From Coniella vitis (taxonomy: Eukaryota > Ascomycota > Sordariomycetes > Diaporthales > Schizoparmaceae): 64,000 bases of DNA. Within the stretch, counting starts at the first letter, position 1. Each line of letters begins with the position of its first letter. A model generated the notes under the pieces. The model saw nothing but the letters and a program-made list of their open reading frames with translations, was not told the origin of the DNA and made no database searches. A program made the position numbers and the translations under genes. The stretch spans positions 2,046,001-2,110,000 of the forward strand of contig WUJK01000002.1 in the NCBI GenBank assembly GCA_011317545.1. The letters are read 5' to 3'. Positions 1 through 12,135 of the stretch are shown here, piece after piece.

Positions 1-1920
1 GCTCCGGACTATCCGCAAAAGCCAAGAAGCATTCAACAACCGACTGCCTGACTATGTGAAGGGGTGACTTCGGCATCCCCAGGCAACAATGGATGATGCG
101 TAAGTTGAGGGCTTGGTTCGGAAGAGGTGATTAAAGAAAGAAAAAAAAAGAAAAAAAAAAAAAAGACAAACACCAACCCACAAGCACAGCTCCCTGGGCT
201 TTGCAGGGCGCGCGAGCGCGAGCGTTGTCTGACTGCAGCAGAGGTGCAACAAGACTCACATGCCATGTTCAAGTTTTTTGACCGGTCTGCGTGCCCCTTC
301 TCTCTTAAACCCCCGCCCCATGTCCGTACTGATGCGGAAGAAATCCTTTAACGACGCTCAGCACGGTAGCGCAGGGCTCGGGTTGGTTTTGGTTGGTTAA
401 ATGGAAGCTGAAGGAGGATGGTTATGCTTTTCTCTCACCCACCCACCCGCTCTCTCTATCTCCTTGACATGCATGTGCATATACATATGGGATCAAGGAT
501 GACAAAAAGTGCCTCGCCATGGCCGGCGACTTGCAATAGAGACATACCTGCGCGGGAAAAAAAAAAGAGCCCGATGACTTCATACCTAGGTACTTTTTCA
601 CTGGCCAAATGGGTGGCCGCTGCTCATTGTCATTGCCATCCATGAGAAGCCCTGTGACAAGCTGGGTAAGATAGCCAAGTTAAGTTAATAAGCCAGCCGG
701 GTCTTCAGAAAGCCGTACGGACTGAGTGTGACCAGTCACGGGGAGGTTGGGTTTGGGTTGAGGTGGCCGGGCTCTTGTTTTTGCTCATTTACACGACAAG
801 ACTGTTTCAGACCCAAGCGAGAGGTGCCAAGGGGGTGCTTATGCTTCGTGGAACGCGGTATAAAAAAGCTCCAGCTGACGTTTGTCAAGCCAAAGTTATT
901 GCCTGGGCTGGCTATCGTTTCTCTCTCCAAAGAAGACCGGAAAAAAGGCGGCGAGAGAGCTGGAAATGAGGTGCAAGCCTGAGCGAAGAAGAGGCCTTGA
1001 TGCATCAAGCTGCAGTGATGGGGTACGCTAACTAGGCAAAAAGTATTTGTGGATCGGCGTCAAGTCTACTTGCCGACCTGTTGTACGGCATTGGCAAGAG
1101 GATATCGTGGTGAGAAAACTTCCCAAGATAGAAAGCATACTTGCGAGTCCTAGGCCTTCTTTTCAACGTAGCACTGCAGCGTATGCAGCATACCCTTCCC
1201 CCCGCCTTTGGCCCCAGAAACACGAGGCCCAGCTGGCCCAAAGAATGATGTGCATGCATGCATCAAGGTTGTTTCATAGCTTCTCAATAAAAGGGAAAAG
1301 CCGGCGCACGCTAACAAGTATTTGACAGTGAAGACAAATTTGGCATGGCCGATCTCTTGCTTCTCAAGGCACGACTGGCACGCTACTACGTACAATTCTC
1401 AATAGCACTAGATAGTACAATTAGCGTCACATTAGGGATCTTCCCTGCTACCTGGTCACACAGTACATAGCATGGAGCATTTGCTCGCCGGGTGTGCTTG
1501 GCTCACCATTTCCATGTTCCCGACGGGGCGGGCCCGCGCTTGCTGCGACTTTGAAGTGTGTGTGTGGATGAGGTGCATATGTACGCAATAGGTGCTCGCG
1601 TGCGGGTGAAACAGTGAGTGCCCTTTTTTCTTTCTTTTTCCTCTGCTTTGCAAGGTTTAATTTTAGCTGTTGCTTCTGCCCTTTGGCTGAAAAGTCATGA
1701 CGCAAAACCACAGCAGGCTCGGGCTTTTGGCTGCATATCTTGGTAGTTTTTGGCTGCACAGCCGGGAATGGGCGAAAAGAGTGTCCAATACTTGGCCGGA
1801 AGCAGTGGCTTACAGATCAAATAAGAACCCTGAAAAAAAAAAAAGATTCGTGTGGCCGCTGCGGCGTTGTTCACTGCCATTGCGCTAGTTCCCAGCGCGC
1901 TGGTACTAGGCAAAAGCCGG

Positions 1921-4900
1921 TACTATGTACACGTCATTACTACTATGTGCACCCACACCAGCAAGTACCGTGTACTGGTGTGTGTGTGTGTGCATAGTCC
2001 AGCGTAGAAGCATCGCCCCTAGTGCAACCCCGGCCACGTTCAGCTCTGGGTATCCGAGCCTTCAACAAGAGGTCTTGAGTTCACGATTCCCTGTCTAGCT
2101 GAAGAACTTCAGACAAATCAGACTCGGCAACACACCAGGCAAGTCGAAGCAACGCAAAGGAATGTGACGACGAGTTACATAGTATTCAACAAAGACCAGA
2201 TAGCTACAGCTGTCCATGCAGTGCAGGCCATCATAACACTCCCCATTGGGCCTCCAACCCGTCCTCCGCTCCGATATTGCTCGTATACGGCAACATTTGG
2301 CGACTTCGTTTAGTGTGCCTGTCCTTTCTGCTGGCCATCAAGACTCAGAAGCCGTAAGTCATTCAAACTGCCCGAGACACGCGCTCGACAGCCCGCCGGA
2401 ACAGGCGGGGTCCCTCCCCCAGGTCCTTGAATCTGGCTTCTAACCATTTTTTTCTCGGTAACACCAAATTGTTCGTTTGACAGGTCTGATCCACAAAGAG
2501 AATACGGAATGGAAGAGCTGTCAGCGCCCGTCAGTCAAGTCGGTCAGCCGTGCTCGCCTCATCAAAAGCCATGACTGAGAGCAGGTACATACTGTACGTT
2601 GGTCAATCCGCCCACCCATGACCACCATCCACACTAGCTAGTAAGAAAGCAGAGCACGTCCACACGTGGTCGAGCTTCTAGAAGGGCTGGCCTGCCACGA
2701 GTTCGCTTATCGTTCTGGAACTGCATGTCGTCGGAAAGGGTGGTCATGCTTGCAGCCTTGTCAAGCAACAGGTTGCGGGCATCGCGGGTTAAGGAGGCGA
2801 TGGGGCCGCCTAGGAGTGAATAATTTGACCGCGCATTTACCGACTTGGGACCTTGCATGCGCCTCCCAGATGACAATATTGCAACCCGAGGCATGCGAGG
2901 CCATCCAGTCTGCCTGGGTGTGTTGTGGCCTATGCCTGTGAGCCCCCTGGACCTTCTGGAATTGTGGCTTCTGCAGGAACCCACTCTTTCTAGAACAATT
3001 TCCAAAGCATCCCCCCTGCAGGGACACAGCCCGTCCCGCCCAGACGTCAGGGAGAGTGGATTGACCCTGCAGAAAATGGGCCTGGCTGACTCCACGTCGC
3101 TCGGTCCTGAATCTCATCTCTCGTTCGCTCGTGCAATAGCTGCGGCAGTGCAAGTGCAGTCTGTTTCGTCCTGGACCTGCGATAGGAAAGAGGAGGCAAA
3201 AATAGCCTGTTGGTCCAATGTGTGCTCGAGACATTTGATGAGAGCTTCCCGAGACATTCATGCTGCCATCGAGTATAGTTACTTGGTAGGCAGCAATGGG
3301 CATTTTGGATCGTGTGGCTGGAGGAGACAGTCGTCCAATGGATGCGTGCATTGGACACAGTACTAGGTAGGGCCTTCTCCCCCTGACACCACTGCCTGCT
3401 GTGCGCCGAACGCGACACTGGCGCATCAGACTCTCCTCCAACAAGCTTTCAGAGGCAGACCAGGTCGGTATGAGCAGCAGACTATTCTTAGAAAACATGT
3501 TCCTGTCCGCATGTAACACAGCACCATCAGCACGACGGTTATGTCAGGCCCCGAGGCTGACGCTCTCACGCGCCTTCGGGTGCAGCCAAAACCTGACATC
3601 ATCCGCAGCACAGCAGCAAAGCTGCAGCACCTTGGAAGCAAGAAAATAGGGAGGCAACCAGTCATTTGTGGGGGTTAGAAAGGGCCGACCCGGCTAGGCT
3701 GAGACGCCCAAAAATCCAGGTCTGCCGATCTGTCTCGGCATCTTCATTGGCAATGGGAACGAGGTTCCTTTCTCCCCAACGGAGGACACGACCGACTTGC
3801 ATCCGGAACGCAAAGCATCCTGCCCAGCCGAGCATATGGTGACGTTGCATTTGGGCGCATTCTTGGCCATGGTTTTGGCTGCTATTGCTGCTGATGCGCG
3901 TGACGATCAATGAGGATGTTCCCAATGATGACGAGGATTTGGTAGATCTTGTTGCGGCCGCTGGCCTGGCAGCACCCGGGCTGGGCTGGACTGGTTTGGC
4001 CCACCAGCCAGTACGTGTGGTGACGGGCAAGCCCGACACGCTGAGATGTGGGAAGGTGGCAACAATGGCAATAGCCTCAGAAGGCGCTATCCGGAAGGCC
4101 ATCCCGCGAACACGGGCATATCCACCTTCATTTCAGGTAGAAGGGCTCTTGACTGCAGCGCAAAGCCTGGCGGGAAACTATGTCGTTTAGTGCCGTCGGC
4201 GCTACATAGTATACTGTACTGTACTATGTAATGCAGGGAAATAGTGGGCCCCCTTTTCGCCGGAGCAATGGTCAATGACAACCTCAGCGGTCTGTGGGCG
4301 TGTGTTCGCGGCGAGTCGAAACCGTTGCGTTCGGACTGCTATGAAGGATCAATCAGTTGGCGCGTCCAGTCTCCTACAGCGTGGGAACGTACTGGGTAGT
4401 TGTGCAGGCTTCACAAAGCTGGGCCTTAGTGCTGGATCGCTATAGCCTGGAGCCCCCGGCGCCCACGCGATGAGCCCATGACAGGTACCGCCAGCTCCTG
4501 GCTCGGACCCACAAGTACCTCGGGGCAGGAGCGAGGTACAAGCAGATAGCAGGAGGGTACTTCCGCCGCGGGCCCATACTGGAGAACCTGGAGTGCAGGA
4601 CGGGCAGGCTAAAACACGCCATGCTGGATTGAAAAGCGTACCTGCATTAGCACGCTCGCCCGCTTCTCTTTTCCCGGCCTGGGGCTAACCTCTTTGGCAC
4701 CCTTTTCTATTCCATAAAATCCTATTTATCCATTCATTTTACCTCACGCCACCACCTCCTCCAACGAGCATTGCATGGTACACTCGCATCATTGTCACCC
4801 CCAACTGTCTTCTCAGCCTTCGTACTTGTTTTGTGATACACTAACCTCTAACCTTTGGTGGCAGTGCTGTCTAAGCATCGCCGAACCGGCTCTTCTCCCC

Positions 4901-5928
4901 CACGCCGTGACATGCTTTGGAACCCCGACGACAACAGCGACGGAGGCGGGAACGAACACGAGAGCAGCGGAGCATGATTTGTTCATTTGTGTTGCCTGCT
5001 GTTAGCTCGCTCTGTCAAGCGGCCAAGTACCAAGTAGACGTCGCCAGCCTTTGAAACAGGAGAAACCATGCACAAATGGAATCAAGAGCAGAGGCCCACC
5101 CTCTCCGAATAGGCGTCTGCTTGGTGAACGGTAGAGAAAGAAACACCACCCAAGATTGCCTCAGTTCGATTGGTTTGCTTCTTCGCTTAGGGCAGGATTT
5201 CCTCCGAGGGCTCGATCAAGACCGACTCGGAACGGCTTCCTGTTAATCAACTTCATGACGGCGTGATCCAGCCAGCCGGTACACTTTTATTACCCACAGT
5301 GTCTGGTCCGACTCGCCTCAGTGGCAGAGTGGCTCTTCGAATCTTTTATTACCCAAAGCGGCATATTCACCCTGTCTGCGTCTGCCCGTTCTTTTTCATA
5401 TTCCACACAGCAGCAAGTGATCGTCACATGTCCTTCTCTGATGTCAATATTAATCTGCTGCGGCCCTGGTCATCCGACTTCCGAAGAGCGGTTTACTGGA
5501 TGGCCAGCGGTGAACGACGCCCACATTGGACGCTGGTTCATACTGTACTACGTACGGTGGTTGCATGGGTTCATTTGAGGTCCACATCCTTCTGGAAGCT
5601 CGATGCCTACGGTCCACATGCTGTAGGCATCGTGATTCGTTGGTATTGCCATTCCAAGCCATGGTCCTCACCGGTCCGGCAAGCACCGAAGAGCCATCAC
5701 TTAGCTCTTTCACAAACTGACTAGTAAGACATGCAAGAGAACAGCCATCAAAGTATCAGTCTTTTGAAGAATTTGATAAATTGTACGAGCATCTTTTATT
5801 GACTGGAAGCTCTCGCCAAGCATCGCTAAGAAAACATCTTTCTTAAGAGTCTAATGTCAGAGCCGCACAGGGCGTGGATCGTCCGATGCGAGAGTGCATT
5901 GGCTGCATCATAGGGCAGAACACCCCAT

Positions 5929-5970
<42 letters not shown>

Positions 5971-7109
5971 GCCGAAGGCCCAGCGCCCTGTTCAAATCGC
6001 ACGACTAAGCTCGCGATGTTCCGAAGCAGATCCCAGGTGAGTGGGCAATTTGTCTTGTATGTAATGAGAAGAAAGAAGGAGAGCCCTGTCTTGTGGAAGC
6101 AACACGGGGCAATGCGGCTCCCATGCCGTTGACGATGCTCGGTACCATCGTGCGGAAGGCGCAAGGCCCATTACTATGTACATTGTCCCCTCGGAGAGCA
6201 CGAAGACGCGGTGGACCCTCCGACACTCTTGTGGGTTCTTGTGTGTCTCCATTCAGAACGGTGGCAGCGAGCGTGGATTCTTGCTCTAACTTATCATGGA
6301 CCCGAGTGGGCCAAGGCGACCCAGCATGTCTGTGTCTAAGGCCCAGACCAGCTATCGAAGTCTTGCAATCGAGTGTCTGACTGGTGGTGTTCTCGGGCAA
6401 ACTATCTGTGAACCCCTTTCACAAATGCAAACAAGGTGTCCTGACCACATACTCCAAATGGTCAGTGATGGGCTCAGATCTAGCCGTCGAAATGGCCGCG
6501 TGGCGATTATGAGTGTAGCGCAAAGAGAGCCCTTACTCTAGACGGCGCGCTAACATGTCAAAACGACCGCGGATGAGAACCCCCGGCGGAGGTCGCCTCA
6601 GGCCAAGTCCCCACTTCACTCATGACCTGGTCGACGATGCCCGGTTGAAACCACGGGCGTCTTCGTTAGAGAGTGGTTGCGTGTTGGGGCTATTATAGAC
6701 AAGACTCGTTGTAGTTATTTTGGTCCTTATGCTCGCTCGCGCCAGAACGAGGCAGGTAAACTGAATATTGCGGCGGACAAATAACTTTCAATGGCTTCAA
6801 ACACGCCACCAGAGCCCCAGTGTCATCGTTAAACCGAAGGACAGGTGGGCAACTTGTGCGTACATAGTAATGACAGGTAGACAGTCTCATCCGGAAGCGA
6901 GCCGCGCTGTCACAAGTTGCATGAACGGGGTTTCCCCTGGTCAATAGTATGTGCACGCATTATACTAGAAGCAGTGGGCTTGTTTTGGAAGAGCCCTTTC
7001 CCCAGCAAAGCCGACGCAAAAGACTGGGACAGGGTACATATGTACCTTGGCCTCACTGCTGCACGGAAAATGCGGGTCCACTTGCCGCTTGTCACGGATG
7101 TACTATGTA
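1921..7109. repeat. seven dispersed TACTATGTA-family motifs
   Basis: Exact copies lie at 1921-1929, 2176-2184, 4203-4211, 4222-4230, 6172-6180, 6861-6869 and 7101-7109, in both orientations. The pair at 4203 and 4222 is inverted and 10 bp apart. A perfect related palindrome, GTACATATGTAC, is at 7034-7045. Confidence 0.8.
5930..5968 (+). repeat. poly(A)39 tract
   Basis: Thirty-nine consecutive A lie in the gene-poor left end. No coding or SINE-like sequence ends at it, so it is not clearly a retroposon tail. Confidence 0.9.
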
Positions 7110-7683
7110 TTCGTCTCGTCTTCTAGAATGTTGCTAATTTCAGCAAAAGATGCGGCGGGTGGATGTAGAGTCTCCGTCTGGAGGATGGGGACATGCACAT
7201 TCGGTGCCTTTTCATTTGTCGCTCACGTACATACAGAGTTTGATAGCATACCTTGCATGCTGTGATGGTAGTTGCATGCACGACTTGAGTTGTCAGTGTC
7301 ACCCCTGGTTGTACGATTTTCTTGGTATATTATTATCGATCAAGAGAGTGTGTATGTTCATATAAACACCCATACAGCCAGTAGATTACGACTTGCGCAG
7401 GTGATTCCGATGCTCGATTGCATTGAACGCCCCCGTGGAAAGGAACAATTCTTGTCGTTCTTCCCATGGCCCAGGCGCCGTCGAACACTCACGTCTTGAG
7501 ATTGGTTTGGTAATAGTAGTAACCGCTGCGGCACAATATACCGCTCGCTTGAATAAATAGATTGGTTCATGGGGGGTGGGCGATCAGCTTTTGACTTGGT
7601 AGAAACGGGGGTAAGGAGGAAATGGATGGAAGTGACAGATCAAAGATGAGGGAGAGAGTAAAGGAGCAAAAAGAACAGTAAGG

Positions 7684-7718
7684 TGTTTTTGTGTTTTTTT
7701 GCCTTTTTTTCTTTTCTT

Positions 7719-7750
<32 letters not shown>

Positions 7751-7756
7751 TTTTTT
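7684..7756 (+). repeat. T-rich low-complexity tract
   Basis: TTTTC-type repeats degrade into a run of 23 T at 7734-7756. It is non-coding. Confidence 0.85.
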
Positions 7757-9439
7757 GCATAGGCTAGCAGACGGGATATGGGGGAAACCTTGAAGGCGAT
7801 AACACAGAACTGAAATGCGAGTTCTTCTAGTTTGGTTCGATCATCGTTCAGTCTGGAACGCTCTTGAGGGAGACCGCGATGCTTTGAACTTCTGTATCCT
7901 CAACATGCGTTCGGGTCGGCAGGTCAAAGCCACGTTTGTACAAGTGCTGGCCTGGATACAGTCGCATGGACTGCATGGAAGGAGTTGATCACCAGGAGCA
8001 GCGATAGATGCTGAGTAGGACTTTTGCCTTCGAGGCTGGTTACAGCGTTTGCTCGGTTCCTATCAACAAATTAGTTGTCTGTATCAGATTTGTTGGGTCT
8101 ACAGAGCGTTTTCGTATTCCAATGCGAGACTTCTTAGTAGACCCGGTGGAAACAATCTCATACTCGTTTGAATAGGGTGATATATAAAGGTTATGTTACA
8201 CGAATAAGCATGCCAGGCTGGAAACGGTACATAGTGCAAACAAACACTGGTGAGGCGGAAGCTATCGTCATGCTTGTAGTAATTTTCCTGCCCTCACCAA
8301 ATGTCCTGTTTGGACCGTGATGTCTGCGTATTTCGCATCTACTCTGCTTTCCAGCCGGTAAGGCGAGTTGGCCCGCCGGCCCGTCCTAGCAGAGAAGCTG
8401 AGCTGAGTCTGCGTCGTACCATGCTTATTGTACTATGGCACCATGTACATGGTTGACTGTGGCTGATTTGGCCGCCATAGTCATGAAAAACTGATATGGT
8501 GTAGTTGTTTGTATTTCAACAAGTTGGAACTTAAGTGCAGGATACCTACATCTGTACGTAGACTGAGCATGCTTTTTGAAGATATAGCCACATGTTGGCT
8601 AGGGCTGCGGGTGAAGCTGATGTTTGTTTGTTATTGGACCTAGAGGTAGTATGGTGTTCTGTGTCCTTTACCGACTCTACCCAATGGCTAGATGGGTAGA
8701 TACCCGTATTTCAGTAAGATTCAGTGCTTTTGTTGCAACCTCTTCAAATCAAAAACACTGCTGCACATCGCTCTTTCGAATCTGCGATGGCTGTTTGCAA
8801 GAGGCGGCTAGTTTTCGCAGTTTTGGCATGATATCAACGAATTATAAAACAAATTGATGCAGAACGGGACATCTCATGACATGGGAAATCCCATGATGCC
8901 AATGTTGTATTAGGTACCTAGGTATGCACTTGCTATCTTTGTCGTTCCTACCCGGGATGATAGTGGTGCAGGACAACCAGCCACAACATGGTGCCCCACC
9001 ATGGGTTCAGCGGGGAAGTGCTGTGGCGCCTGCTGAGCTGTCTGTCGGTGACGACTGCAGCTGCAGCCGCAACTGCAATCGCTCGCTGTGGCTTACCGCA
9101 TCTCTCTCGTCACGCATCCAACCTCACGACATTCATTCCTCCCACACCTCCTCGACGCCGGGCAACGATTTGCAAGGTCACACTGTACAGAATTCTACTG
9201 TATATACAGTAGACGGAAGATACCAATCGGCTTCCTCGACTCCCGCACTCTGCAGCGCGACAACGAGACCTCCTTACCACGATCTGCCCCCTGATTCAGC
9301 CCGAGCCTCATCCAGCCAAACCCATCGATCTCGTACCTCTCGACGAAGCCCGTCGAATACCCTCCCACGTCCCACGGGAGCGCATACAGCCAAATCCTCA
9401 CGAGACCTTTCACAGTTCATACACATAAGCTCCCCAACC

Positions 9440-10455
9440 ATGTCTGTCCACCGCGAAATCACAGCGGCCTCCATGACCGACGCCTGGCGCACAATCAACA
9501 TTGATGCGCTGCAAGAGGACTCGTCGGTCAACTTTGACACGTCAACTCTGCACCCGCCGCTGCCAGAGGTCGGTGAGGCCGAGGTCCGCGCGCTTGCGGG
9601 ACAGGTCCGGCAGCTGCTGCGCGGTGGTGATGCCGAGGGGGCACTAAGGGGCTGCTTGGAGATGCCCGTGTACAACGGACCGGATTCCGCAAAGGTACGT
9701 TTGGGTTTATCTTTTGGAATTTCCAGAAGCAGAACAGGAAATGCAAAGACACAAGGGAAATCGCCTCGGCGAAGCCGCGGAGACGCCGATGAGCGAGCCT
9801 CCGAGGCGATCACTCCTGTGGATGGAGGCAGAGGAGGACCGTGCTTCTGCAGGCGAGAGCCGAAGGAAGGAGGAGACTTTGACAGACAGATGGGTTGATC
9901 ATATCTCTAGTTAGAGATGGGATATCTTTGTTGCCTTTGTTTAAGGCGAGATGAACACCAAAGCAAGGCTCCTGTTGGCAGATTGATGCTGATGTTTGGG
10001 TGGATGATATGATTATAGGATGCGCATTTGCAGACTGTCGTCGAGGTTTTGCAGTCCATCAAGGCGAGCGAGATGACGCCCATGTTGCAGCAGATCTACT
10101 CCTCAGAAGGCGGTAGTGAGCTGCTAGACGTTCTCATGAAGTATCTGTAAGTCGATGCGCAATGCTGAGGCATAGCCTCTGCTCGCAAGCTCTTGGCCGT
10201 ATCACTGACAGTGATTGCTACACCAACAGGTACAAGGGCATGGCATCGACTTCCGGAGCCAACGCCAATCGCACACCCTCCCGAGGCGTCACTCCGCAGG
10301 TGACGGGCTTCAGCCAAATAGGGGGACGCCCTGGCGCCGCCAACGAGTCGTCTGGCGCGGCTATGAGTGTGTTGCTGAGCTGGCACGAAAAAGTGGTTGA
10401 TGTTGCCGGACTAGGTTGCATAGGACGCGTCATGACGGATTGGCGCAAGGTATAA
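9440..10455 (+). CDS. arc15: Arp2/3 complex 16 kDa subunit (ARPC5)
   Basis: This is the small p16/ARPC5 subunit of the Arp2/3 complex, which nucleates branched actin filaments at endocytic patches and hyphal tips. Three exons are inferred: 9440-9694, 10019-10146 and 10230-10455, giving 202 residues, near the family size. The first exon encodes the typical N-terminus with WRTINID near residue 14. The second encodes a helix ending SELLDVLMKYL, and the third ends with the family C-terminus LSWHEKVVDVAGLGCIGRVM followed by TDWRKV. Splice junctions are GTACGT/TAG and GTAAGT/CAG; the first intron is long (324 bp). An in-frame ATG lies at 8924, but the extension it would add is serine/threonine-rich and unlike the family, so the start at 9440 (CAACC before ATG) is preferred. 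Its 3' end converges with the methyltransferase gene. Confidence 0.92.
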
Positions 10456-10979
10456 TAAGTCAATGAGGGTCATAACATGTCCCTCCGCTGACAGTCGTCA
10501 AGCATTGAAGACTGAAGATGACTGACATAACCATACGTATAAATTCAAAACCTCTATAATTGAAAATCATAGGCAGGGGAAGGAAATCCCACGTAGTATG
10601 TGCCTAGAAATTGTTACCCCCGTTTTTTACATTCGTGATCAGATCCTCACGAGAACATTAGGATTGCTCTCACTGAGAAGTCTATATACTGTTGTGATGT
10701 TTTGCTTGTGACTGAATACAGACCACATTCATGTGCTCAGGCAGCCAACTCATCAAGCGGTGATATTTCCTGCATAACTCCAATGAGACCGGATACTGGA
10801 AGACAAAGACAAAGGTGGTTATTTCGACAACCCAGTATCGCACTCTAATGATTCTACAACCGTCGCCGTTGCTACTCATTGCTCAACTTCTCACTTTCCA
10901 CCTGAGAACACCAGGCTAGAATCTTCGTGTCTCGGTGATTTGTGTGCCCTTGGTTGCAGTCATGTATCTCAAGCACGTC
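10456..10979. other. convergent intergenic, Arp2/3 p16 and NDUFAF5-like
   Basis: This is a 3'-to-3' spacer of 524 bp that should hold both 3' UTRs and terminators. I see no ORF, repeat or RNA gene in it. Confidence 0.6.
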
Positions 10980-12135
10980 CTATTTCTCAAGTATATCCTT
11001 TAGGTTGATCTCTCCGCTTCCACGCGCCAGAGGCTTAGCCTGGTCAGGAGACTCGCGCCACCCAATCATATAAATGATTCTGAACGTGGCTGGGATGGAG
11101 CCGTCTTCATTGCCGTGGAGCTCCCGGTAGATAGCCTCGTTGGCAAGGAGCACATCCCGGCCAATAGCACCCATCTCTCTGCCTACAACAGCATTGCTCT
11201 CTCCCATCAATTGCAAGTCTTTCATGAGCTCAAATGTATTGGGGTAGTCGACAATGATATCGTCGACGTCGACCGTCAGCATCTTGAAGCCAGCCTTTTG
11301 CAGCAAGCCTCCACAGTCGCGCACATCCGCCAGCGGCGACACGCGGGGAGAAATACCGCCACGACGTTCCTGCTCGGCCAGCTGCAGCGAGGTGCGCAGC
11401 TCGAACAGTGTATCGCCTCCCAACATGGCGCCCATGAAGGGACAGTCTGGCTTGAGCACATTGTTGATTTGGGCTAGTACCCCAGGCAGGTCGTTGATCC
11501 AGTGTAGACTCAAGTTGCTGAGGACGAGATCGAAGGACTCGGCTGGAAACGGAAGGCTCTCCTCGTCGGGAAGTACTTGGCGCGTGATAGAGAGCTGGTC
11601 GTTGAAAGGGAGGTCGCTGTCGCGGTATAACTGGGCATGCGAAGAATCGGCGGCGACGAGCTCGGTGATGCGCGTCGACAGCGGCGGCGAAATGGGCTTG
11701 GCCGGGTCTGGGTCTGGATTCTCTCGCACGAGGGCGCGAGCGACATTGCAGGTGTTTGCGCCAAGGTCGAGGACGCGCGGGAAGTGGCGCTTGATGTCCT
11801 GGATACAAGGCAAACAACAATTAGTACAAGTTTGTGTGAGACCTGAGGGCGGCGGAACGGCGAAAAGGACCCAAGGGAGGATGGGGAAGAAGGGGCAAAC
11901 TGACTAGGAGACGCTCGCAGAGGCGAATGGCTACCTCATCTTTGAGATAATCTGCTTGTCTGCTACCCTCGATATTGGAGGCAGCCCTCTCTTTCTGCAG
12001 CCATTTGATGCGGCGGTTGAAGACTTCAAAGACCGGAGCGCCAGAAGCCTGAAAGGCATATGTCCGGCGAGTGGCTTCGGCAGTCACGGCCCGGGACACT
12101 CGTGGGACGCACGCTCTGAGCAAGGGCGTGTTCAT
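10980..12135 (-). CDS. NDUFAF5-like mitochondrial methyltransferase (complex I assembly)
   Basis: This is a class I SAM-dependent methyltransferase-fold protein of the NDUFAF5 family, which acts in the mitochondrial matrix; the human member hydroxylates an arginine of NDUFS7 during complex I assembly. Two exons read on the minus strand: 12135-11905 and 11798-10980, giving 349 residues. The N-terminus is rich in Arg and Ala and lacks acids, as in a mitochondrial presequence. The SAM motif I is VLDLGAN at about 86-92, followed by LVLSNLSLHWINDLPG, the FMGAMLGGDTLFELR block and a C-terminus with MIGWRESPDQAKPL, all diagnostic of the family. The intron uses GTCAGT and CAG. It is divergent from the AP-2 alpha gene across about 1.15 kb. 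Whether it acts as a hydroxylase or a methyltransferase cannot be read from the sequence. Confidence 0.9.

Larger units (their letters stand above)
1..9439. other. gene-poor region, no supportable gene
   Basis: No stretch here gives a recognisable protein. Open frames are short, mostly lack an ATG or overlap on both strands, and none shows a family motif, a signal peptide plus cysteine pattern, or splice sites that join frames sensibly. The longest (minus strand, 2761-3519) is low-complexity and unrecognised. The region carries homopolymer and microsatellite tracts, seven exact TACTATGTA-family motifs and two TACCTAGGTA palindromes. Around 4690-4780 there is a promoter-like CT-rich and TATA-like stretch followed by a 76-codon ORF starting at 4775, too weak to call. 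The last few hundred bases (from about 8900) probably include the promoter and 5' UTR of the Arp2/3 subunit gene. Confidence 0.6.

Noticed and set aside
2761..3519. 252-codon minus-strand ORF in the left desert
   Set aside because: It begins with a non-ATG codon or low-complexity sequence, matches no family, and overlaps equally long frames on both strands; most likely a GC-driven chance frame.
5310..5345. tRNA-like string with an A-box-like GTGGCAGAGTGG and TTCGAATC
   Set aside because: The two boxes are nearly adjacent, with no room for the anticodon arm, and no acceptor stem pairs.
5263..5724. 153-codon plus-strand ORF
   Set aside because: It starts with GTG and shows no motif; eukaryotic initiation there is unlikely.
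5985..6000. B-box-like TTCAAATC after the poly(A)39 tract
   Set aside because: The flanking bases do not form a T-stem and no A-box lies at the right distance.
8924..9439. In-frame N-terminal extension of the Arp2/3 p16 protein
   Set aside because: The frame is open for 172 codons upstream, but the added sequence is Ser/Thr/Arg-rich and absent from the family; the start at 9440 gives a normal-sized protein.
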